Shown here one piece after another: positions 52,514 through 59,388 of a stretch of 59,388 nucleotides of DNA (position 1 is its first letter; each line of letters begins with the position of its first letter). The notes beneath the pieces were generated by a model. The model had not been told where the DNA came from, did not search any database, and saw only the letters and a program-made list of their open reading frames with translations. This DNA comes from an uncultured Planctomycetaceae bacterium (GTDB lineage: Bacteria > Planctomycetota > Planctomycetia > Planctomycetales > Planctomycetaceae). The translations under genes were made by a program, and so were the position numbers. The stretch is taken from the NCBI GenBank assembly GCA_937916515.1, contig CALFSX010000259.1, positions 1 through 59,388 of the forward strand, read 5' to 3'.

Positions 52514-52846
52514 CTAAATCGCAAAGTTCGCTTTCGCCGCTGGCATGCTGTTGATTTCGTTAAGGACCTCAATGCCTGTGACCGTGTTGGCATTACTTTT
52601 CTGCGTGGTCACTCGAATTCTTCGCCCAGACTTCAGCAGGTCTTTGTGGCTTTCTTTTCCGTCGCACTTCAGCATCGCATCAGATGCCAGTGCATAGGAA
52701 CTCGTTTTCCTACTGCCGCTTTCCATCTCAAGCCGATTTGCAGCGATGCCAACAAGCCGACCTTCGAACGAGCATGTGCTGGATGTGGCTTCACACCCGT
52801 TCGTGTTGATGTTGGGCCTGGTTTTTGGGTACGTGGTGCTTGACAT
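52514..52846 (-). CDS. Small IRVTT-motif hypothetical protein, paralogue of the next gene
   Basis: This 110-residue protein, from ATG 52846 (MSSTTYPKTRPN), shows the motifs EGRLVGIAANRLEM, SYALASDAMLKCDGKES and SGRRIRVTT. These correspond to VFSCTNSKLIMTD, THLVTSTTEVTWDGEV and SGVRIRVTT in the protein at 52985. Related proteins with KIRVTT cores are common in planctomycetes; the fold is probably a small beta-barrel. No signal peptide is evident, unlike the paralogue. AAGG before the start supports it; longer starts to 52954 are possible. Confidence 0.6.
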   Translation of the reverse strand: MSSTTYPKTRPNINTNGCEATSSTCSFEGRLVGIAANRLEMESGSRKTSSYALASDAMLKCDGKESHKDLLKSGRRIRVTTQKSNANTVTGIEVLNEINSMPAAKANFAI

Positions 52847-52984
52847 ATCTCGCTGCCTTCCTTGAATTGATTCTTCTTTTTTGAAGCCTTGGACTACGGT
52901 GTTCGTCGAGTAAGGAAAATTGTTTGAGGAGCAAAGATCTTTCAGCTGATGCACGGATCCAGCAGTTGCCAGTTTGCGGCGCTG

Positions 52985-53314
52985 TTAATCGGGAGTCGCG
53001 ACATATTTCGCGAGACCGTCGATCGCAATCGCCGCTCCTTCGCGAGCCCCCTCGGTCGTGACGCGAATTCGTACACCGGACATCAAGTCACGTGCCTGAC
53101 ACACCTCGCCATCCCAGGTCACTTCCGTAGTGCTTGTGACCAGATGTGTGCTTTTAGTGCCATCCTCGTCCGTCATGATCAGCTTGCTGTTGGTGCAACT
53201 GAAGACGGTGCCGTAGTGCACGTGTTCCGTGTTATCGCTGCTCATGTAGGTAAACGCGCCGCCGGTGATCATTAAGATTCCCAACAGCCCGCCGGTGATT
53301 GTGATTGGATTCAT
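52985..53314 (-). CDS. Small membrane-anchored IRVTT-motif protein
   Basis: This protein of about 109 residues begins MNPITITGGLLGILMITGGAF, a hydrophobic anchor or signal, and carries a soluble beta-rich domain: VHYGTVFSCTNSKLIMTD, THLVTSTTEVTWDGEVCQARDL and GVRIRVTTEGAREGAA. GGAG lies 11 bases before ATG 53314. The domain repeats in the preceding gene on the strand. Family function is unknown; a small-ligand or metal-related role has no support here. Confidence 0.65.
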   Translation of the reverse strand: MNPITITGGLLGILMITGGAFTYMSSDNTEHVHYGTVFSCTNSKLIMTDEDGTKSTHLVTSTTEVTWDGEVCQARDLMSGVRIRVTTEGAREGAAIAIDGLAKYVATPD

Positions 53315-53718
53315 GACTTTGTATCTCCGTTTGTAAAGGCGATGCGACATGGCGTACCAGAATCGCTAGTAGGTTGGCCTGAAGTTGCTATATGCAAATG
53401 GCCACAGAGTGGGATATTCATGGAATGGTGTTCAGTAGATTGCCTCTGTTGGTGGCGATGATTCACTCAGCTGCCCCTCCGCCACAGGGGACTTACGTTT
53501 TCTATCAGCTGATGGCGTTACCTCGGTTTCACATGGCAAGCAACCCGGTTTAGCACCCGGCGGCTATTCAGAATTGAGCGTGTTTCCAACTAAATTGACA
53601 GACGCATAAGACAACGGGTGATAGGCAACAGAAGAAAGACGGTCTCACGCATCAAGACCGAAATTCCGTTCGATCAGTAGATCGCCAATCGTGAACGATG
53701 GAGGGAACTCCATGAAGA
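53315..53718. other. Intergenic region, no feature recognised
   Basis: I see no gene or strong structure between the small IRVTT protein and the Gly-rich gene. Since both genes lie on the minus strand, the right part of the gap is the 3' region of the Gly-rich gene, and its left part is the presumed promoter of the IRVTT gene. Confidence 0.35.
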
Positions 53719-55548
53719 CTATCTGCGAAAATTCAGCCCCTTGTCATCTTCCGCAGCACCGAGCAGTCGGAAGTTGAATTTTCCTGCTTCTGCGGAAGTC
53801 ACTTCGGCAACCAGCGAGCCGCCGTCTTTGCGTTCCAGGGCCAACACGTTTTGGTCGACAGAATACGTTCCTCCGAACGATTGCGATTTCTGACCGCTGG
53901 GTGTGAACGTCCAAGTGAACTTGGCGTCGTCCGTAAGGTCGAGTTTGAACTGTGAGCCATCTTCGCGAGTGGCCGACCACGCTCCGACGAGTGCCTTTGG
54001 ATCGACGGGCGTCACGTTTGTATCTGCCAGTTGATTGAGTGCCTGACTCACTGCTGGGGTGATGGTCGCGTTGGCCGGGCTGGGTGGTTTGATCATCCGC
54101 AGCATCTCCACGGCGACGTTATCGTCTGGCATCAGATTCACCACATGTTCAAACTGAAGACCAGCGGCGTCTGTGTGTCCGCAACTTAGATAGTGATATG
54201 CCAGCAAGAACTGTGAGGCAGCGTCCTGCGGATTCGATCTCGCAAACGCTTCCAGAGCTCGCAGCTGAGTGGTGTAGAGTTCGACGTTGGCATACATGCC
54301 GCTCATCGTCGTCCAGTCCCAACCCGGACCGACGGCTAACACAGAATGAATCGTGGCGGCTGACTGCTGATAATCCTGCTTCGCAAACAGTACCAGCGAT
54401 CGGAATTCGTGTAGCACCGCATCATCCGGGAACCGAGTGATGCCCTTGTTGGTGATGTCGAGCGCTGCGTTGTAGTCATTCTGCCGGAATGCTTCGACCG
54501 CGTTGTTAAGCACTACGTCTGATGAACTGACCGAATCATTTTCGACGATGACTGGCGTGTTGTAGGACACGCTGATTGGCTGAGCATAATTGTAACCGCT
54601 CCAGCCGCCAGTGACGTAATATGGGTTTGAGTAGCCCAGATATCCACTGCTGTAGTTTAGAGATCCAAGACCCCAGCCGCCTAAACCCCAACCCAACGGG
54701 CTGTAGCCATAGCTGCCATAACGACCTCCAAAACCATAGTTATTGCTGTAACGAGTTCCGCGGCCAAGCCCCCAGCCGTATCCCAGATTCGAACCGATGC
54801 TGTATCCAAGACTTGAACCAATTCCATAAGCAAGACTGGAACCGATCCCGTTGCTTCGATTGCCATTCCAATAGCCATGATAGCCGGCGTGCTGGTAATA
54901 CGATGGCTTGTAAAGATTGTTGCCGATGCCGATCCGTCGGTTATTGACGCTCAGCGAATTGCCGTTGTACGGTCGATTCCCGATGCCCGACACGCCATTG
55001 TGGGAAGTGATTCTGGGAGTACTGACGTGAGTATTGTTTCTTCCAATGCCTGGAATATTCTTTGGGGCAGATCTGCTTCCAGTGATGGTTCGTAGGTTTC
55101 CTGCAACGTTGCCGGAATTTCCATGAGAGGGGACATGCGTAACCCCCGGTCGGAATCCGCCGGGATTCGGATGCGACAAGGAAGGCGAACGAGTGTTGCC
55201 GGGGCGTTGCGCAACATGGCCGCCGGCTGCTCCACCGATATTGCGAATGCCTCCACCTGTGTTTTGTGGGCCGCCTCCGCCGCTGCGTCTTGAGCCATTG
55301 GTGGCTGGAGCATGAATGCCGCCGGCTCCACGAATGGGGCCACTTCCTGCATGCGAGCCGCCCGATTTTGAACCCCCGCCGCCACCAGCATGACCACCAC
55401 CGCCACCACCGCCACCAGCATGACCGCCGCCGCCGCCGCGTTGTGCGGGGCCATATGCGTGGGCCATGTTAAGACCGTGTTCGCCGATCATGCTTAGCGA
55501 GAGGGCGAACCCCACAATGAACGTCCATTTCCTTGTATTTGTTTTCAT
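53719..55548 (-). CDS. Exported Gly-rich protein with TPR-like repeats
   Basis: This protein of about 609 residues has a signal peptide (FIVGFALSLSMIGEHGLNMAHA), then a Gly/His/Ser-rich segment (blocks such as GGGGHAGGGG), an Asn/Arg/Gly-rich stretch, and then a Tyr/Gly-rich segment (GYGWGLGRG, LGWGLGGWGLG). From about residue 330 there are TPR-like helices (AVEAFRQNDYNAALDITNKG, HEFRSLVLFAKQDYQQSA). The last ~110 residues are a beta-rich lipocalin-like domain (LVGAWSATREDGS to KGLNFRR). It may be a surface matrix or scaffolding protein. ATG 55548 has AAGGAAA upstream; a longer frame is unsupported. Confidence 0.75.
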   Translation of the reverse strand: MKTNTRKWTFIVGFALSLSMIGEHGLNMAHAYGPAQRGGGGGHAGGGGGGGGHAGGGGGSKSGGSHAGSGPIRGAGGIHAPATNGSRRSGGGGPQNTGGGIRNIGGAAGGHVAQRPGNTRSPSLSHPNPGGFRPGVTHVPSHGNSGNVAGNLRTITGSRSAPKNIPGIGRNNTHVSTPRITSHNGVSGIGNRPYNGNSLSVNNRRIGIGNNLYKPSYYQHAGYHGYWNGNRSNGIGSSLAYGIGSSLGYSIGSNLGYGWGLGRGTRYSNNYGFGGRYGSYGYSPLGWGLGGWGLGSLNYSSGYLGYSNPYYVTGGWSGYNYAQPISVSYNTPVIVENDSVSSSDVVLNNAVEAFRQNDYNAALDITNKGITRFPDDAVLHEFRSLVLFAKQDYQQSAATIHSVLAVGPGWDWTTMSGMYANVELYTTQLRALEAFARSNPQDAASQFLLAYHYLSCGHTDAAGLQFEHVVNLMPDDNVAVEMLRMIKPPSPANATITPAVSQALNQLADTNVTPVDPKALVGAWSATREDGSQFKLDLTDDAKFTWTFTPSGQKSQSFGGTYSVDQNVLALERKDGGSLVAEVTSAEAGKFNFRLLGAAEDDKGLNFRR

Positions 55549-55621
55549 TTGTATTTCCTTTTGTTGTGAAGCGAAGCTGCATAGGTCTCGCGTGCAGCGA
55601 TCCGCGTTGAATTCGAAACCG

Positions 55622-56593
55622 TTATCTGCCATCAGCTGCAACTGCCTGAGCGGGAATTGGTGCTGAACGAACGATGGTCATAATCTCACTGTCGGGTTGC
55701 TGCACGCCGCCAATTTCATGATCAACCGACTGCCAGGTCATGGTCTGATCGTCGATCGCTGTGTAGATGCTGGTACTCGACGCCGTCTGTCCGTCAGCCA
55801 TCACGCCCGACGTCTTAAGAATCCAGCTTTCGCTGCCTTGTACGTCGGTGCGTCGATACCAGAATCCTTCACCGAATGAACCTTCTGAATCAAACAGCCA
55901 CGTTCGCAGTTTTCCCGCCAGTGGGTCCCAGCCGATGCGTTGAGTTCCCGTCATGGCATTCTGTCCGGCGACGTGAATGGCGAAGGATCGCACCAGAAAA
56001 TTACCGTTGTCTGTGGCATTGCAGCTGAAGTGAACAACCGCATCGTTGCCTTCATCAACCCAGTCTCCGATCAACCAGTCCAGTTGGCGAAGTTGCGTGG
56101 AATGTTCCTGAAGATTGTTCGGCACGCTGTCTCTAACGCTGGCCGCCAGCCACTTTCCGTCAACCTTGACGTAGACGGTTGTGTAGCGACATTCGACACA
56201 GCGGTCATCGTTTGCATGAGTCATCACCGTGTGGCCGTCTTCAAGAGCGACACCAGGGCTGAGCATTCGGATTGAATCAACGCTCATTTCCAGCTTGCAT
56301 TGGGGATGATTTGCAAAGAAATCGATCAAGCTTTTTGCAATGTTTTCGCGACCGTGCAGGACTGCTCCGGTTTCGTCCATGTACTCCGCATCGGCGGTAA
56401 AATGAGCAGCAACTGCTTTGGCGTCGCCCGCTTCATAGGCTTTGATGAACGACTTATCCACAAGCCTGATCGCCACTTCGTCAGCCGATGGCGATTGTTC
56501 CTTAGATGGTACCACGTTGGTTTCGTCCGCAGTTGCAACAAACATGGCACCTCCCGCAACGGCGATCCATGACAAACTTAGGGCCTTTAACAT
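55622..56593 (-). CDS. Exported NTF2-like (SgcJ/SnoaL-type) protein with C-terminal beta domain
   Basis: From ATG 56593 the protein has about 323 residues. It begins with a signal peptide (LSLSWIAVAGGAMFVATA) and a SgcJ/DUF4440 NTF2-like domain: VDKSFIKAYEAGDAKAVAAHF, TADAEYMDETGAVLHGREN, and VYVKVDGKWLAASVRDS. The second half is a beta-rich domain (from LDWLIGDWVDEGND) like the DUF1579 type. The NTF2 cavity could bind a small hydrophobic ligand; it need not be an oxidoreductase despite some annotations. It is followed by the Gly-rich gene (gap of about 70 bp). A terminator at 56685-56736 separates it from the gene upstream. Confidence 0.76.
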   Translation of the reverse strand: MLKALSLSWIAVAGGAMFVATADETNVVPSKEQSPSADEVAIRLVDKSFIKAYEAGDAKAVAAHFTADAEYMDETGAVLHGRENIAKSLIDFFANHPQCKLEMSVDSIRMLSPGVALEDGHTVMTHANDDRCVECRYTTVYVKVDGKWLAASVRDSVPNNLQEHSTQLRQLDWLIGDWVDEGNDAVVHFSCNATDNGNFLVRSFAIHVAGQNAMTGTQRIGWDPLAGKLRTWLFDSEGSFGEGFWYRRTDVQGSESWILKTSGVMADGQTASSTSIYTAIDDQTMTWQSVDHEIGGVQQPDSEIMTIVRSAPIPAQAVAADGR

Positions 56594-56957
56594 GTTGAAT
56601 ACTTTCTGAATTCGCACCAGGCGACATACGTCTGAAAAGGGTTGATGTTCGCTGCGACGTTCGCATTGCTGAATTTCAGGCAATAAAAAAAGCCGACATG
56701 GACCGCCCCTTGATAAAAGGCTCAGTCCATGTCGGCTTACTTGTAAATTCGCCGACCAGAATTTTCTGCTCTGCGATTTAGTGAGTCATCCGCGATTGTT
56801 TTTTACTTTGAACAAGCTGTCCGCAAACAGCTGATCCACATGTTCGATGTTAGCACTCATCATGCGAACGGCAATATCACTTACTGTTCTATTCCCAAAT
56901 TGGTGCGATTGATACGCCACGGAATTCTGCATTCGCGTTGTTAATGACGTCTGCGTG
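56594..56957. other. Gap with a terminator, no gene
   Basis: The stretch holds the terminator 56685-56736 and presumably the promoter of the NTF2-like gene. I find no additional gene. Confidence 0.45.
56685..56736 (-). terminator. Intrinsic terminator between small genes
   Basis: A perfect 12-bp stem, GCCGACATGGAC (56692-56703) and its complement (56725-56736), is followed on the minus strand by seven T (56685-56691). It fits the end of the transcript carrying 56958-57341. The stem starts with the same GCCGAC(A/G)TG as the one at 58320. Confidence 0.85.
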
Positions 56958-57341
56958 CTACGTCAGACGCTCGTTCACCAGCGTGCCAAAATAGCTGAAG
57001 CTGTGAGCGCCCAGAGGTTCTGCCACACTGATCACTTTCAAAGCTCCGTCGCGGTTCTTGACTTCTATTCCCAGACCGTAGTGGCCCAGCCGCAATTCCT
57101 TCAGAGCGAACTTGATTATGGCATCTTCGCCGTCTCCAAAGAAGAACTTCTCCTGCAGACGCTTCAGCAGCTGAATGCCATCATCAAGATGCAAGGCGAC
57201 AATGCTGGCTTTGCCGTAGCCTGCAGAACACAGAGCCTTCGTTACCGCGTCAAATTCTTCTTTTGTGTCTACGAAGCCAATCGTTTGGCCGTCTGGAGTT
57301 GCCAATTGCTGGCCGTGGTCGACAGTGGGTTTGAATGTCAT
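56958..57341 (-). CDS. Conserved small cytoplasmic hypothetical protein (127 aa)
   Basis: This 127-residue protein has no signal or membrane segment. Sequence landmarks: GQTIGFVDTKEEFDAVTKALCSAGY, ALHLDDGIQLLKRLQEKFFFGDGED and FSYFGTLVNERL. The start resembles general-stress-type flavodoxin-like or YflT-like domains (GxVDTxEEFDAVTKAL), but the match is not firm. ATG 57341 is the only reasonable start. Its transcript should end at the terminator 56685-56736. The upstream neighbour on the same strand is the membrane protein at 57466. Confidence 0.6.
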   Translation of the reverse strand: MTFKPTVDHGQQLATPDGQTIGFVDTKEEFDAVTKALCSAGYGKASIVALHLDDGIQLLKRLQEKFFFGDGEDAIIKFALKELRLGHYGLGIEVKNRDGALKVISVAEPLGAHSFSYFGTLVNERLT

Positions 57342-57465
57342 GGTTGTTGTTTGCCTATTTGTAGGTGAGCGGAATTGAAATGTTTGCGGATGAACTTATG
57401 GCGACCCGGCTGGCTTGCCGTCGGTTAAGATTAACCAACTGTCGCCACGCGTCGCGGGTTGGCTG

Positions 57466-58116
57466 CTATTGCCCATGCAGTGCCAGCACAGTTGTCTTGC
57501 GTGGTTGATTCGTCGACTGCAAGAACGGGACGAATCTTCCGAAATGCTGCACAGCCAGCATCGTCCAGCCGTAGACCAGATGAGTCGCTGCGGCCAGCCA
57601 CCACGGGATTTCGTTAAGGATCCAGTTCCCACCGCTCAGCATTGGCTGCAGCCACGATAGTATGCCGTAAAACATGACAATCCAGACGGTCAATGAAGCG
57701 ACTGTCACGACAGCAAACTTCAACAGCATGCTGCTGGAACCGAGCTGTCTGGAAATGATTGAATGAAACGGAATCCCCAGCAGCATTCCAAACAGCAGGT
57801 ACAACAGACACCCCAGCACAAGCGTCAGACTGTTATCCAGCGTCAATGCCGTGTCTCCCAGTCCAACCGTCAAATAGACCTGGATGATGTGCAGCGGATG
57901 TTTTCCTTCAAAAAACGAAACGACGACATTAAACAACAAGCTCGTCATCGCCCCGATGCCGCCGAGTGCAAATCCGGCGATGGCGTAATACATCCAGTAA
58001 AACCGCCTCGGCGGCCAGTTTGTTAATCGCGGATTTGATGCCTCAATCTTTGCTTCAAGTGTGCTCACCCGGTTGCGTAAATCTTCAAGTTCACGCAGTC
58101 TGCTTTCCTGATTCAT
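57466..58116 (-). CDS. Multi-span membrane protein with N-terminal coiled coil
   Basis: From ATG 58116 (preceded by GGAAGG) the protein has 216 residues. The first ~28 residues, LRELEDLRNRVSTLEAKIEAS, form a coiled coil. Then come about five membrane segments: YYAIAGFALGGIGAMTSLLF, a weaker one near IQVYLTVGLG, LVLGCLLYLLFGMLLGIPF, LKFAVVTVASLTVWIVMFYG, and WWLAAATHLVYGWTMLAVQ. I recognise no family. The C-terminus, RFVPFLQSTNQPRKTTVLAL, is cytoplasmic-like. It lies upstream of the 127-residue protein and may be cotranscribed. Confidence 0.62.
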   Translation of the reverse strand: MNQESRLRELEDLRNRVSTLEAKIEASNPRLTNWPPRRFYWMYYAIAGFALGGIGAMTSLLFNVVVSFFEGKHPLHIIQVYLTVGLGDTALTLDNSLTLVLGCLLYLLFGMLLGIPFHSIISRQLGSSSMLLKFAVVTVASLTVWIVMFYGILSWLQPMLSGGNWILNEIPWWLAAATHLVYGWTMLAVQHFGRFVPFLQSTNQPRKTTVLALHGQ

Positions 58117-59306
58117 AACAGTCGCCTTCCTGACGTAATCGCATCTAAATAACTCCGCGCCAAAGTTGAAGCTTCGTTTCCTTAAAGGGTGGCCGAGGTT
58201 GGACTGAGCTTGCGAAGAAAACACCTATGTGGCCTCATTCGTACCTCGCTCCAAACACAGCCACCCATCGCGCTCACATTCCGACAAGCGTCGAAGGTGC
58301 AGTGCATTCCAGCCGAAACAAAAAAAGCCGACGTGAGGGAACACTTCAAAGAAGTTCCACCACGTCGGCTTACATATCAATGAACCCACCGAACTGTCCG
58401 GTTTGCTCTTTGTTTCGTCATCCGATTCGAATTGGAGGCCAACAGTACGTCGTCTCCGGACGTTTCATCTTATCGTTCGCAGCTGGCGATACAATGCGGC
58501 AATTGGCGAATCAGGCATTTGCGATCCGATCCGTTTAGATCTACTGGTTCGCGAAACTGCATTCATCCAGATAATTGAAGGTGCATCTTAGCTGCTCAGA
58601 AGTTTTTGAATGCTATTAAGCAGGAAGGTCCACCAGCGTTCGTTTTAAGCACTGCTGAATCAGGTCCGTTCTTGCGGTGACGTGACGCTCGCGACGAAAT
58701 CTTTCCCGAACAAGGCTGCAGGTTCGGAGTTCAACGGGAACTGCCAGCCATCGAGCTCAGATGTCGTGAGGCTGTCAACAGCGCGTCGTGCCCCGTTTGC
58801 AGACACGCTGCTGTGGTTTGGTTGCCTAATGTTCCGGCGACAATTTTTCAGGGGAAGCGTTCGAGAATTCGGCATAGTTTCATGACGATTGCAGCCATCT
58901 ACCCTTTGTTGGATACCGTTCTGGCTCGTGGGTACCAGTCCAAATGGTTTCGTTCGCGTCCTCCGCCGCCACAAGTCAACGAAATTTGCTGTTGGAAGCG
59001 GACAACGAAATCCCAAACGCTCCCCTGCGTGATCGATTGGGAAGCGTTCTTCCGACTTGCAATTGTTGGCATTCGTCGAGATACTTCCGCACGGCTGTTT
59101 TTGGACGTTCTTCGAGGTTCAAAGCAGAAGCGTTTTTCCCGTTTCTTTTGGCTCATCCGCCATTCGTGACGGAGAAAACGGGAAGTTCCGTCCGGTTCTC
59201 GCTGCCTTTCGGCGATTTTCCCAGACGAAACATTCCTCTGGAAACAGCAAACCCGAGTGTCGGTCAAGGGAATCAACCTGATTCCCAAGCTATACAACGA
59301 TTACAC
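58117..59306. other. Right-hand gene-free region containing an orphan terminator
   Basis: I find no gene I can support in this 1.2-kb stretch. Minus-strand frames at 58660-59016 and 58899-59297 have no domain signal and noisy composition. Still, a minus-strand terminator at 58320-58369 implies that something upstream, to the right, is transcribed towards it: a small RNA, a small protein, or a transcript from beyond the window. Confidence 0.4.
58320..58369 (-). terminator. Intrinsic terminator without an assigned gene
   Basis: The stem is GCCGACGTG (58327-58335) with CACGTCGGC (58361-58369), plus an inner GGAAC/GTTCC stem (58338-58342, 58354-58358). Seven A at 58320-58326 give a T-run on the minus strand. 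No recognised minus-strand gene lies to its right before the window edge. Confidence 0.78.
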
Positions 59307-59380
59307 GGGGCCATAGCTCAATCGGTTAGAGCAGCGAACTCATAATTCGTTGGTTGGGGGTTCAAGTCCCTCTGGCCCTA
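59307..59380 (+). tRNA. tRNA with CAU anticodon (Met elongator or Ile2)
   Basis: This 74-base tRNA folds well. The acceptor GGGGCCA (59307-59313) pairs with TGGCCCT (59373-59379, first pair G-U) and A59380 is the discriminator. The D stem is GCTC/GAGC. The anticodon stem GCGAA/TTCGT surrounds the loop CTCATAA with anticodon CAT. The T arm is GGGGG-TTCAAGT-CCCTC. CCA is not encoded. Anticodon CAT fits elongator Met or, if lysidine-modified, Ile (AUA). It is not an initiator-type tRNA, since the anticodon stem lacks the three G-C pairs. Confidence 0.88.
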
Positions 59381-59388
59381 TTTAGACC

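Overview
The window looks like chromosomal DNA from a planctomycete. The evidence is the density of families that are largely confined to, or expanded in, that phylum. These include two PSCyt1/DUF1549/DUF1553 surface proteins each paired with a DUF1501 protein, secreted sulfatases with the Cys-x-Pro/Thr-x-Arg formylglycine motif, a 1,941-residue PVC-type haem-binding dehydrogenase ending in DUF1080, Tat- or Sec-exported sugar enzymes, and many short palindromic intergenic repeats. The exact genus cannot be told from this stretch.

Layout. 0-10 kb holds mostly single genes: an HTTM membrane protein, a Tat-exported sugar isomerase/epimerase-like protein, a membrane-anchored alpha/beta hydrolase, a sulfatase and an MtfA-type zinc peptidase, separated by repeat-rich gaps. 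10-18 kb has a redoxin/cytochrome c/copper monooxygenase-like fusion and the giant FG-GAP/dehydrogenase/HEAT/cytochrome c/DUF1080 protein. 18-24 kb is a tight minus-strand operon whose start and stop codons overlap: a DUF1611 protein (DgcN-like), an enolase-superfamily epimerase (dipeptide epimerase or DgcA-like), then a serine hydrolase fused to a VanX-type D,D-dipeptidase. It is transcribed divergently from a XylR/AraC-type regulator. This is the most attractive candidate system: a D-amino-acid or peptidoglycan-peptide scavenging module. 24-36 kb is a secreted catabolic cluster on the minus strand (DUF1553, DUF1501, sulfatase, frameshifted sialidase-DUF1080, CBM9-like amidohydrolase), headed by a second divergent XylR/AraC regulator.

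37-41 kb carries a response regulator fused to DUF2294/MpsC next to a soluble hybrid PAS histidine kinase. 41-47 kb is a second DUF1553-DUF1501 pair with a strong terminator and a frameshifted divergent PAS-AraC regulator. 47-58 kb runs on the minus strand through an exported pyruvyl-transferase-like protein, a P2A calcium ATPase, a 49-residue lmo0937-type membrane peptide, several small exported or membrane proteins, a Gly-rich TPR protein, an NTF2-like protein and a multi-span membrane protein. This looks like an envelope/stress neighbourhood, though that is inferred from context. The right edge carries a tRNA with a CAU anticodon.

How it fits together. Three times in the window an AraC-type regulator is divergent from the operon it probably controls, and near two of them tandem TGCG-containing sites spaced by about two helical turns can be seen. 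The catabolic modules combine exported hydrolases and sulfatases with cytochrome-bearing surface proteins, as in polysaccharide-degrading planctomycetes. Three classes of DNA repeat decorate the 3' ends of genes: paired GTAGCC/TCACGC hairpins, a 133-bp element, and a 69-bp tandem element. In three cases a repeat itself contains the stop codon of the neighbouring gene. Two genes (sialidase-DUF1080 and PAS-AraC) are broken by single frameshifts that could be sequencing errors.
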